From: Candidatus Bathyarchaeum tardum | GTDB taxonomy: Archaea > Thermoproteota > Bathyarchaeia > Bathyarchaeales > Bathyarchaeaceae | Length of the DNA stretch: 64,000 bases | Direction of reading: 5' to 3' | Assembly (NCBI GenBank): GCA_029762755.1 | Contig: JARVGH010000006.1 | Location: 62,001 to 126,000, forward strand | Part shown: piece after piece, positions 8,215 to 15,163 of the stretch | Layout of the letters: each line of letters opens with the position of its first letter | How positions within the stretch are numbered: position 1 is the first letter of the stretch | Translations under genes and position numbers: made by a program | The notes under the pieces: generated by a model | Databases searched by the model: none | What the model was told of the DNA's origin: nothing | What the model saw: only the letters and a program-made list of their open reading frames with translations

Positions 8215-8254
8215 TTACGTCAGGGTAGTCACTAGGTCGTGACCGTGAGGGGGT

Positions 8255-8280
8255 AAAGAGCTAGGCAAGCCTAGCCTTTT
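8255..8280 (+). terminator. strong hairpin followed by T-run after the regulator gene
   Basis: GCTAGGC-AA-GCCTAGC (8260-8275) is a perfect seven-base stem, flanked by AAAG and CTTT, which extend pairing past one mismatch. CTTTT follows. It lies 40 bases after the regulator stop. It could act as a terminator or, in a rolling-circle replicon, as part of a single-strand origin. Confidence 0.45.
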
Positions 8281-8353
8281 CAGGTAATTTTTAAGTTTGA
8301 CAAGTTAGAGGAATAGTTCAAGATGAACAGACTCAACAGGTAATTCAGGTAAT
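8281..8353 (+). repeat. three copies of CAGGTAAT (iteron- or operator-like)
   Basis: CAGGTAAT occurs at 8281, 8337 and 8346, the last two almost back to back (CAACAGGTAATTCAGGTAAT). All lie in the 170-bp non-coding gap between the regulator and the membrane protein gene, next to the hairpin at 8260. Spaced short repeats here suggest protein binding sites for Rep or the regulator. Confidence 0.4.
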
Positions 8354-8387
8354 AAAAAGAAATTAATGCACAAAAGTTGTTTCACAT

Positions 8388-8657
8388 TTGTGGGACGAAT
8401 TGTCGAATGAAAATCAGAACGGAATAGGGATTTTACTCACAGGCGTTGGAACCATATTTTTAATATTTGGAATTTTACTTGCAACATATGAACATGTGAG
8501 AACTGTAACTGTTGTTATGAACACAATTATTGAAACATCATATGGGTACCCATTTGAACCGTATGGTTTTATCTTAATTTTTGCTGGGATAGCATTCATA
8601 ATTTCTGGAATTTATTTGTGGCAAATCAAAAATCGAAAAAAGAATGAAAAAATCTAA
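8388..8657 (+). CDS. small two-helix membrane protein of the element
   Basis: 89 residues starting at TTG 8388. Two hydrophobic helices (about residues 12-34 and 58-80) flank a polar loop, and a lysine-rich tail (KNRKKNEK) should be cytosolic. No family is recognised. Its stop TAA directly abuts the ATG of the integrase N-terminal part, so in the excised circle the two genes would be co-transcribed and coupled. Confidence 0.6.
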   Translation: MWDELSNENQNGIGILLTGVGTIFLIFGILLATYEHVRTVTVVMNTIIETSYGYPFEPYGFILIFAGIAFIISGIYLWQIKNRKKNEKI

Positions 8658-8792
8658 ATGTACGAGCCAACAATAAGAGAGATTATGTCAATAGAAAAAA
8701 TTACTAAGGCTAAAGGCGGGTTCAAATCCCGCCCGAGGCTCCACAACATTCATGAAAAAGGTTGTGAGGCATATTTTGCAAAAATTTTTTAG
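8658..8792 (+). CDS. tyrosine integrase, N-terminal part (int(N))
   Basis: A 44-codon frame starting at ATG 8658. The first 29 codons run through the attachment repeat in the same frame as the copy at 4637; the last 14 codons after 8746 are chromosomal sequence. In the circular form this piece joins the frame at 4668 and yields a 326-residue integrase (58 + 923 bases = 327 codons with stop). An internal ATG at 8685 is an alternative start. Catalytic residues would then be Arg155, Lys180, Arg248, His271 and Tyr280. Confidence 0.85.
   Translation: MYEPTIREIMSIEKITKAKGGFKSRPRLHNIHEKGCEAYFAKIF
8716..8746 (+). repeat. attR: 31-bp direct repeat, copy of tRNA-Thr 3' end
   Basis: Identical to 4637-4667 over 31 bases. 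Upstream of it (AAGGCTAAAG) there is no tRNA body, so this is the element-borne copy of the tRNA 3' end, and it marks the right boundary. Confidence 0.93.
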
Positions 8793-8983
8793 TTATGTTT
8801 TATTCATTATGTTTTTCTATTCTAAAATTAATTAGATTTCCACGTAGTATATATGGTACAGTGCATCATGTGGTGTGTAGAATTCTCTTAATTAATGTCG
8901 CTGTAAAAAGGCTTTTAGTTATTTGATGTTCATTTTGAGTGTTCTTTTTGAAAAACAAGGTAATGTAGGAGAGGTTTTAAAAA

Positions 8984-9184
8984 TTGTCTATTAACGGGAT
9001 GCAATTTGTAATGGAACTGAGGCTTGTTCGTAAACTTGAGAAAGCTGGAGCTATTTCTATGGAAAAAGCCGTTACATTTTTGGAAGCAAAATTTGATGAG
9101 CAAAAAGCATATTGGCTAGACTATTTCGCAGGCGATTTTCTTGGAAAAATTAAGAAGACCCAAAACCACATGTATTATTTGTAG
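8984..9184 (+). CDS. small protein of unknown function
   Basis: 66 residues from TTG 8984 (ATGs at residues 6 and 10 are alternatives). The sequence is helical and charged, with MELRLVRKLEKAGAIS followed by KAVTFLEAKFDEQKAYWLDYF, resembling one small helical domain. No family is recognised. It lies just outside the right boundary of the element, before the decayed tRNA tail at 9761. Confidence 0.45.
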   Translation: MSINGMQFVMELRLVRKLEKAGAISMEKAVTFLEAKFDEQKAYWLDYFAGDFLGKIKKTQNHMYYL

Positions 9185-9444
9185 GATTCACAACTACATT
9201 TTTCTCTCAAAAGACATGTAAATGGAAACCGATATCACGCGCCATAGTTTAATTACGATAAACAATGCAGTAACCCCCTTAATCAAAGTGGGTGCAAATA
9301 TTTATTGATCAAATTGATGATTCTTCAAACCCATTTTTTTAAATCAAATAGAAACAAAAAGAAATCAGTAAAAAAATAACTTTTAAAACCTAACATTTGT
9401 GGGGGTTAAATTCAATTCCCAACCAGAAAGTAGATAGACTCCAG

Positions 9445-9576
9445 TTACTTGTTTTTTCTATAGTTTGCAGATATTGTTGCTTTCTTTTTTTCTTTTTTCT
9501 TCATTTTCTTTTCCCGTAGTGCCTGTTTATGTTGTTCGATTCCTGCTGTTTTTTCTTTTTTGCTTCTTCGGCTCAA
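9445..9576 (-). CDS. very basic 43-residue protein
   Basis: AAGGAGG (9584-9590) stands seven bases upstream of TTG 9576, which decides the start. The 43-residue product is about half Lys and Arg (SRRSKKEKTAG at the start, then KKMKKKEKKK) and has no cysteine or aromatic core, so it should be unstructured and bind nucleic acid. A longer frame upstream lacks a ribosome site. No family is recognised. Confidence 0.5.
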   Translation of the reverse strand: MSRRSKKEKTAGIEQHKQALREKKMKKKEKKKATISANYRKNK

Positions 9577-9760
9577 TTTTTTTCCTCCTTGAAAATTAAC
9601 CAAGATGAAAATGTATATGCATATCTGCATTAGAAGCAGCTATAAAATAGTTTTTGAACAAATAATTTTTGTTCATCAAGAATTTAACTGGCTCAAGTAA
9701 AGACTGAATATAAATTGGACAATAAATCAAAACTATGTATAAAAAAATATTAATATTAGG

Positions 9761-9789
9761 GTGGGATTAAATCCCGCCTGGATGCTCTA
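9761..9789 (+). pseudogene. decayed tRNA-Thr 3'-end-like sequence
   Basis: GTGGGATTAAATCCCGCC followed by TGGATGCTCTA resembles the att repeat at about 20 of 29 positions, keeping both T-stem halves (GTGGGAT/ATCCCGC) and GCTC before the tail. It is about 1 kb beyond attR in the same orientation. A weaker T-arm-like stretch is at 9399-9425. It may mark the end of an older tandem insertion. Confidence 0.4.
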
Positions 9790-10344
9790 TTTTTCATTTT
9801 GTTTGGGCTTGTTTAATGTTATTGTTACTGAGTTGTTGGTTGTTTCAATTTTTACTTCTGTTTTTAGTAACGAGTTGAAGGTTCCAGTGGTTATCCCTGC
9901 GAGATAAATGCTCCATTTTGGTCCGAGGTCATGGCGGAAATGGAGGATTTCTTTGTCAGGTTTGATGTGGTGGTCGCATTCAAACCATCCTGCAAACTCA
10001 GATAACAGTTTTTCAACAATACAAACAATGAAGCTGTAAGTAGGGGGAACACCCATGGTGCGCAAAAGGTCTTTGACGATGTTTGCTCCTGCTTTTTTTC
10101 CCTGTTCAGTTATTTTTTCATCAGGGCAACATTCTAGTATTCCCATGAATCCTTGGCGGGTCATGGTTATTGCCCCGTAACGTAGCATGTATCTTAGGTA
10201 AGCGTACTGTTGTAAAAGCCTGTTTAGAAGAGAGTTAACGCTTACTCCTTGTTTTTGTGCTTCTTCATTTAATACGTTGAGCCATTGTTCGTCTATTCTG
10301 AATGATCTGCCCACTGTTTTGCGGTTTTTGTTAAACAAATGCAA
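9787..10344 (-). CDS. ribbon-helix-helix DNA-binding protein with unknown C-terminal domain
   Basis: 185 residues. Residues 10-46 fit a ribbon-helix-helix fold: strand VGRSFRIDEQ, helix WLNVLNEEAQKQG, turn VSVN and helix SLLNRLLQQYAYL. The C-terminal 130 residues include a His/Cys-containing segment (WFECDHHIKPD) and LHFRHDLGPKWSIYLAG, which recalls small sensory or ligand-binding domains but is not identified. Upstream of its start lie three TTAACCA repeats, likely its own operators. It is divergent from the response regulator gene. Confidence 0.6.
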   Translation of the reverse strand: MHLFNKNRKTVGRSFRIDEQWLNVLNEEAQKQGVSVNSLLNRLLQQYAYLRYMLRYGAITMTRQGFMGILECCPDEKITEQGKKAGANIVKDLLRTMGVPPTYSFIVCIVEKLLSEFAGWFECDHHIKPDKEILHFRHDLGPKWSIYLAGITTGTFNSLLKTEVKIETTNNSVTITLNKPKQNEK

Positions 10345-10353
10345 GATCCCTCA

Positions 10354-10448
10354 TTAACCAAATCAGTTACAGTGTAATACTATTTAACCATTTTTAACCA
10401 AATGTGAGTAAGTTGCGCACGTCAATGTTATATTATTCAATATTGAAT
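10354..10448. promoter_or_regulatory. shared regulatory region: TTAACCA repeats and a 14-bp palindrome
   Basis: TTAACCA occurs at 10354, 10384 and 10394, twice extended to TTAACCAAAT, in the leader of the ribbon-helix-helix gene. A perfect palindrome, ATTCAATATTGAAT, lies at 10435-10448, ten bases before the response regulator ATG. The region serves two divergent genes. Confidence 0.45.
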
Positions 10449-10458
10449 ATGCAATAAC

Positions 10459-10878
10459 ATGATAAACACTTTTAAGGAAAAAAAATACATCAAAATTTTA
10501 TTTGTAGACAATGATGTTGATTTTCTTAAAAGTGCACAACAATGTTTAGAACTCCATGGAAATTATGAAATTACTTGTGCATTCTCAGTGGCACAAGCCC
10601 TTGAAATAGTTACAAAAAAAGAAATTGACATAATAATCAGCGACATGAACATGCCCATAACAGATGGTATTGAGTTCCTGAAAACCCTTAGAAAAAACAA
10701 CAACAATATCCCGTTTATAGTATTCACAGCGACCGAGGATAAACAAAAACCCATAGAAGCCTTTAGTTCAGGAGCCAACGGATTCATAGGAAAAACAGGC
10801 AACCCTGAGATTATCTTTTCTACTTTAAACCGTTGCATAGAAAAATCGTTACAAGCTACAACTACAGGCGTCGTGTGA
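10459..10878 (+). CDS. stand-alone response regulator receiver
   Basis: 139 residues, essentially one CheY-like receiver. The acidic pair is in FVDNDVDF, the phospho-acceptor Asp in IIISDMNMP, the switch Thr in VFTATE and the conserved Lys in FIGKTG. There is no output domain, so it must signal by protein contact. No histidine kinase gene is nearby; it may serve a distant kinase or chemosensory-like system. The start ATG is ten bases after a 14-bp palindrome. Confidence 0.88.
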   Translation: MINTFKEKKYIKILFVDNDVDFLKSAQQCLELHGNYEITCAFSVAQALEIVTKKEIDIIISDMNMPITDGIEFLKTLRKNNNNIPFIVFTATEDKQKPIEAFSSGANGFIGKTGNPEIIFSTLNRCIEKSLQATTTGVV

Positions 10879-11002
10879 TTACAGTTTATTGTTTAGTTAA
10901 GGCTTAAAAGCAGGAAAATGAAAGAGAATTTTGTATACAACTGAAGTTAACGTAACAGCCCATACAAAATAAACATCGACGTTGGGTTGGAGATCGATTT
11001 AA

Positions 11003-11854
11003 TTGAAAGGAAACTTGAAAACTGTTTTAGCAGGCAAACTTGACCCTGAAGAGCTGCAAAAACTGTACAAAAGCTACGATTTGATTGGAGAAATTGCAGT
11101 TATACGTGTGCCTGAAGAATTAACAAGTTATGCTGATCTTATCGCCAAAACAGTGATGGAAACACACGGAGAAGTCAAGTCAGTATGGAAACAGTCAGGC
11201 TCAGTCTCAGGAGATTATCGGCTACGTGAGCTAGAGTTTGTTTTAGGCAAAAAAACCACTGAAACCTGTTACAAGGAGCATAGATGCATATACAAAACTG
11301 ATCTGCAGAAAACATATTTTTCTCCTAGGCTTTCCTACGAAAGATTAAGAATCGCCAAATTGGTTCAAAAAAATGAAACTATTGTAAACATGTTTGCAGG
11401 GGTAGGCTGTTATTCGATTGCCATTGCTAAACATTCAGACCCAAAAACTGTTTATTCGATTGATGTTAATCCCGTTGCTTTCAAATATCTTAAGCAAAAC
11501 ATTCAACTTAACAAAACTGAAAAAACTGTGGTTCCAATTCTAGGAGACGCAAAAACAACCATAAAAAATAAGCTTCAAGGCATTGCTGATAGGGTTTTAA
11601 TGCCTCTTCCTGAACTGGCTTTTGAGTATTTAGATTCTGCAGTTTCAGCTCTTAAGCCAGAAGGGGGATGGGTACATTACCATGATTTTGTTTATACAAA
11701 AAAAGCTGAAAATCCTGTTCACAAAGTTAAAGTTAAAGTTTCCAAAAAACTGTCAAAGTTATGCAAGGATTTTTCCATAAATTTTGGGCGAGTTATTAGA
11801 CCAATTGGACCACGATGGTACCAAGTAGTCTTGGATATTGAAGTTACGAAATAG
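11003..11854 (+). CDS. tRNA (guanine-37 N1)-methyltransferase, Trm5 family
   Basis: 283 residues from TTG 11003. An N-terminal D2-like domain is followed by a class I methyltransferase domain with AdoMet motif VNMFAGVGCYSI and acidic DVNP, and the catalytic-loop motif appears as MPLPELAFEYL, where Trm5 usually has an N/DLP-type motif. The shape fits Trm5 rather than Taw2, though wyosine-pathway paralogues are close. It would methylate G37 next to the anticodon, preventing frameshifting. A Trm112-like gene follows after 72 bases and could be co-transcribed. Confidence 0.85.
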   Translation: MKGNLKTVLAGKLDPEELQKLYKSYDLIGEIAVIRVPEELTSYADLIAKTVMETHGEVKSVWKQSGSVSGDYRLRELEFVLGKKTTETCYKEHRCIYKTDLQKTYFSPRLSYERLRIAKLVQKNETIVNMFAGVGCYSIAIAKHSDPKTVYSIDVNPVAFKYLKQNIQLNKTEKTVVPILGDAKTTIKNKLQGIADRVLMPLPELAFEYLDSAVSALKPEGGWVHYHDFVYTKKAENPVHKVKVKVSKKLSKLCKDFSINFGRVIRPIGPRWYQVVLDIEVTK

Positions 11855-11926
11855 TTGGCAAATGTTTTATAACTACACCAATGAACAATACTATCAAGTG
11901 AGGGACAAACAATCAAAAAGAAATTA

Positions 11927-12184
11927 ATGGATATCTTGGCCTGCCCCATCGACAAACATTATCCCTTGAAGTTACACGTTTTTGAAGAAACCGACGAAAT
12001 CGCAGAAGGCGTGATAATCTGCCCCAAATGCTCACGATGGTACCCCATACGCGAAGAAATCCCAGAAATGCTCCCCGACGAACTCCGAGAAGAAAAAGAC
12101 GAAATCCCTTTCATGAAAAAATGGAAACAAAAATTTCCAAAACAAATACTAGAAGAGGGAAAACCCTTCAATCTAGGAAAATAA
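11927..12184 (+). CDS. Trm112-like methyltransferase activator
   Basis: 85 residues with the Trm112 pattern: MDILACPIDKHYPLKL at the start, then GVIICPKCSRWYPI and EIPEMLPDE. Archaeal Trm112 stabilises several methyltransferases acting on tRNA, rRNA or release factors. Three cysteines are present (Cys6, Cys32 and Cys35), so the zinc site is partial and may lack a fourth cysteine ligand. Position beside the Trm5 gene suggests a shared role in translation-related methylation. Confidence 0.85.
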   Translation: MDILACPIDKHYPLKLHVFEETDEIAEGVIICPKCSRWYPIREEIPEMLPDELREEKDEIPFMKKWKQKFPKQILEEGKPFNLGK

Positions 12185-12192
12185 CCAAAAAA

Positions 12193-12408
12193 TTATTTTC
12201 GGTCAGGCAGCTGGGAATAATTTCCATCTGATGTTCGGTAAACTGCAAACTGTCCAGCAGTTTCCCATTTGTCATCAGTTCTGCGACTAAGCTGAACAGA
12301 AATAACCTCTGCAGAGGGATCAGATTTTCCTTGCCATATTGCTAAGTTCAGATATTCGTTTTCACTTATTCGTTTGTAAAATTTTGCTTTTGGTTGAGAG
12401 GTACTCAT
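12193..12408 (-). CDS. small conserved protein of unknown function
   Basis: 71 residues from ATG 12408 (GTG three codons earlier is possible). Strand-rich sequence with AIWQGKSDPSAEVISVQL and WETAGQFAVYRTSDGNYSQLP, compatible with a small beta domain. I believe similar short proteins occur in other archaea, but no function is known to me. It is convergent with the Trm112-like gene, the stops being eight bases apart. Confidence 0.6.
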   Translation of the reverse strand: MSTSQPKAKFYKRISENEYLNLAIWQGKSDPSAEVISVQLSRRTDDKWETAGQFAVYRTSDGNYSQLPDRK

Positions 12409-12471
12409 TTTGTTCACTGGAACCTATTGGGGGTCAATACTTTTATTTTTTTAGGAAAAACGTAACCTCAA

Positions 12472-13590
12472 CTAAAGAAGCAACAATACACCCAAAATCG
12501 CAATCAGCGACTGAAGAACTACTATGAAAACCACGACATCCCTTTCGTAGACTTTGTTTTTCAGTTTCTTTAGAACCCAAATAGCCAAATGAGTAGTATC
12601 ATAAATATGCTCATAAGGCAACTCCAATGACCCATCATTATTGAGTTTAGCAAAGGCTTGAACATCTCCTTGTTTGTCAACGAATCGCGCTCGCATGTAT
12701 AACAAAATTTCTAAGATATACAACATGAACAGCCAGACTGCAATTCGTTCCATGTTTCCTAGAATTGCTAAGGTTCCAATTAACGCTCCAACCGCATAAG
12801 TGAAAGAGTTACCCGGGAAAACTCTTGCCGGATACCAATTAAAAGCCAAAAATCCAAGCAATGAAGCATAAACTATCATGCATACTAATGCAATCCATAA
12901 TCGCCCAACAAGAATGCTGGTGAATCCAAAAGTTGCAAAAATTACCAGCCCCATACTTGTTTCTAACCCGTTGTAGCCTGCAAGAAGATTAAAACCGTTT
13001 GCAGCACCAATTATTCCTAAAGGGACAATCAGTAAAGGATACAAGAGCCCAAAATCAACAGGACCAAGAAAAGGAATGACCATTACTGTTTGGTTAACGT
13101 TCAAAACAGTTAACGGAAGCGCTATTGGAACTGTGAGAAATATTTTTTGCAGCTGACTTAATCCGGTTTTCCAACCTAATATGTCATCGATGAATCCGAC
13201 AAAGCCTGCAAGTAATATTGTCGATGAAATCGCAAATGCTTCAACCACGTTTGTTTGGGGGGTTCCTAGCATTGAAAAAGTTTTTAAGAACACATAAATC
13301 AACACGGAAAAACACACAACAATGGCAACCACCAAACCTCCCGACCTAGGAACCAATGGCTTGTCAAGTTTATTCATGTCTTTTCCTTGAAGGTTTGCTG
13401 CATTGGCGGATTTAATCCATTTTTTTGTAAGAAAAATTGTAGCAAAAAAACTAACCAACAAAATAATTCCAGCTATTAGCAGTTCATTTGCTTCTAATAG
13501 TAGGCGATCAAAGAACCCTGTGACCTCTGCGTTAAGGATCGCTCCAGCAACTGAAACTGAACCAAAAACAGTCAAAGCCACACTTTTCAC
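12472..13590 (-). CDS. polyprenyl-phosphate GlcNAc-1-phosphate transferase family (MraY/WecA/Alg7-like)
   Basis: 372 residues with about ten membrane helices. Family motifs are visible in order: the loop KLDKPLVPRSGG, the catalytic GFIDDILGW, NGFNLLAGYNGLE and the cytoplasmic loop FAFNWYPARVFPGNSF. It would move a sugar-1-phosphate from UDP-sugar to dolichyl phosphate, the first step of N-glycan or polysaccharide assembly in the membrane. In archaea this role is usually given to AglH-like enzymes with UDP-GlcNAc. It is followed in the same direction by sugar-nucleotide genes. Confidence 0.9.
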   Translation of the reverse strand: MKSVALTVFGSVSVAGAILNAEVTGFFDRLLLEANELLIAGIILLVSFFATIFLTKKWIKSANAANLQGKDMNKLDKPLVPRSGGLVVAIVVCFSVLIYVFLKTFSMLGTPQTNVVEAFAISSTILLAGFVGFIDDILGWKTGLSQLQKIFLTVPIALPLTVLNVNQTVMVIPFLGPVDFGLLYPLLIVPLGIIGAANGFNLLAGYNGLETSMGLVIFATFGFTSILVGRLWIALVCMIVYASLLGFLAFNWYPARVFPGNSFTYAVGALIGTLAILGNMERIAVWLFMLYILEILLYMRARFVDKQGDVQAFAKLNNDGSLELPYEHIYDTTHLAIWVLKKLKNKVYERDVVVFIVVLQSLIAILGVLLLL

Positions 13591-13674
13591 CTTAATTCAT
13601 TGGATAGTTTGTCTTTGTAATTTACAGTGCATCTGTAACCCTAAAGACTTAAGGCTTGCCCCAAAACGTTTTTT

Positions 13675-15036
13675 CTATTTTGTCCAGATTCCTCTGCCAA
13701 ATCCTCGGTACACAAAACCAGCATTTTCTGCCTTAATAGGGTCGATTACTTGTCCCATGTCAACAATTGCTGTGGGCTGTTTCATCAACAAGTGAAGCCG
13801 CTTCAGATTTAGTCTGCTGAACTTTTCGTGGGCTACTGCAATAACTATGCAATCTGCACCTTCAACAGTTTGAGACATAGTTTTTTGTGCATCATAGTTC
13901 ATGCTTGTTAGTTCCTTGTGCGAAAAGAAAGGGTCATAAACCTGAACTGAAACGCCTACCTGTTTAAGGCGCTTTACCAGTTGCTTGGTAGCAGAATGAG
14001 CCACTTTTTTGCGATTAGGCAACGCAGAAACACCAAAAACAGCAATTTTGGAACGCCTCAGATTTTTTTTGGTTTCTCGCAAGGCATCTCGTATTAGGCG
14101 TATTGCGTGGTCTAGGGTTTCGTCGTTTATTTTTGCTGATAACGACAACAATCGAAGTTTCACGTCTAAGGCTTCTGCTTCTCCAACAAGAAGGTACGAG
14201 TCCCGTGGCGTGTGCAGCCCAGCCATTCCCGAAAAATTGAGAGGATTAATCAGATCCCGGATTTTTACAAAGTCTATTCCTGCTTTTTCACAAAACTTTG
14301 CAAACTCATTTGCGAATGCAATATTAACGTCTTTATAGGCTTCTTCCAGTAACCTTACAGCTTCTGCGATTTTGATGTCTCTTACTCTTACTACATGGGA
14401 TTTTGTTATTGTTTCCAAAACTAAGCAACTGATTTTTACGCTACGTTTAGTTATTCCACCAACAATTTTTGTTCCGTTATGCACGTTATCTGACGGGTTT
14501 GAAGAATTGTTCAATGATGAAAAATAGGCTAAACCAAATTGTTCTCCAGCTTTTAATCCGGAAGCGTTTTCCAGTATTTCTTTTGCTACGGTCTGAGTCA
14601 TTCCTGGACCCATGATGTTTTGAAACATTACCAAAGATCCAGAAGTTAGGCTCATACCGATGTCTTTGCATGCTTGTTCAAGACGTGAGTAATCAGGCTT
14701 CTTTTTTGAGTCCAATGAAGCTGAAACACCAACTACAATAATATTGCTTACTGTAACTGCTTTTCGAAGATTGGTTGTTGCCCTGAATCTGCTGTTTTTT
14801 AGTTGAGGTTCAATAAATTTTCGCATATCAGTTTCAGTAAAAGGAGACACGCCTTTCTTTAGCTGATGAACAATATGGCGACTAGAGTCCACTCCAATTA
14901 CGTTGAATCCTGCTTCAACAAAAAGTCCAGCAGTGACTAGACCTGTTCTTCCGCAGCCTACTATGCACGCAGTGTAGTTTTGCCGAGTTTGCGGAGATTC
15001 TAGGTCGCTGCTTGACAGTTTCATGATACTGGACAT
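13675..15036 (-). CDS. nucleotide-sugar dehydrogenase family protein lacking the catalytic cysteine
   Basis: 453 residues with the three-domain plan of UDP-glucose/UDP-ManNAc dehydrogenases: Rossmann GCGRTG at 27-32, a central helical domain with EEAYKDVNIAFANE and a C-terminal UDP-binding domain with VFGVSALPNRKK. The active-site motif that normally reads GGHCIPxDPYxL is here AGLHTPRDSYLL (272-283), with His in place of the nucleophilic Cys. The NAD site and fold are kept, so the protein may do a different redox reaction, or bind substrate without oxidising it twice. It belongs to the glycan cluster and is transcribed with its neighbours on the minus strand. Confidence 0.8.
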   Translation of the reverse strand: MSSIMKLSSSDLESPQTRQNYTACIVGCGRTGLVTAGLFVEAGFNVIGVDSSRHIVHQLKKGVSPFTETDMRKFIEPQLKNSRFRATTNLRKAVTVSNIIVVGVSASLDSKKKPDYSRLEQACKDIGMSLTSGSLVMFQNIMGPGMTQTVAKEILENASGLKAGEQFGLAYFSSLNNSSNPSDNVHNGTKIVGGITKRSVKISCLVLETITKSHVVRVRDIKIAEAVRLLEEAYKDVNIAFANEFAKFCEKAGIDFVKIRDLINPLNFSGMAGLHTPRDSYLLVGEAEALDVKLRLLSLSAKINDETLDHAIRLIRDALRETKKNLRRSKIAVFGVSALPNRKKVAHSATKQLVKRLKQVGVSVQVYDPFFSHKELTSMNYDAQKTMSQTVEGADCIVIAVAHEKFSRLNLKRLHLLMKQPTAIVDMGQVIDPIKAENAGFVYRGFGRGIWTK

Positions 15037-15163
15037 TTTTTGTCTCCCAGTTCTTTACAATACTGTGTTATTAATACTCTACGAACATTTTCATTGCAAG
15101 CGGATTAAATGTTCTAAAAACTGATAAGGATTAAATTAACAAAATCCTGTAAACTATAAAAGT

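Larger units (their letters stand above)
4637..8746 (+). mobile_element. integrated plasmid/virus-like element with split integrase (SSV-type)
   Basis: A 4,079-bp element (repeat start to repeat start) inserted in tRNA-Thr and bounded by 31-bp perfect repeats. Content from left to right: integrase C-terminal part, TIR-domain protein, Rep on the minus strand, divergent winged-helix regulator, small membrane protein, integrase N-terminal part. Joining the right end to the left end at the repeat rebuilds one continuous 326-codon integrase gene, so integration inactivates the integrase, as in archaeal SSV-type elements. No capsid-like or conjugation gene is visible. This looks like an integrative rolling-circle plasmid or a minimal viral genome. 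All frames are intact, so insertion may be recent. Confidence 0.9.

Noticed and set aside
9399-9425. GTGGGGGTTAAATTCAATTCCCAACC as another tRNA T-arm remnant
   Set aside because: It needs extra bases in the loop and the match is weak; kept only as a comment in the insertion finding.
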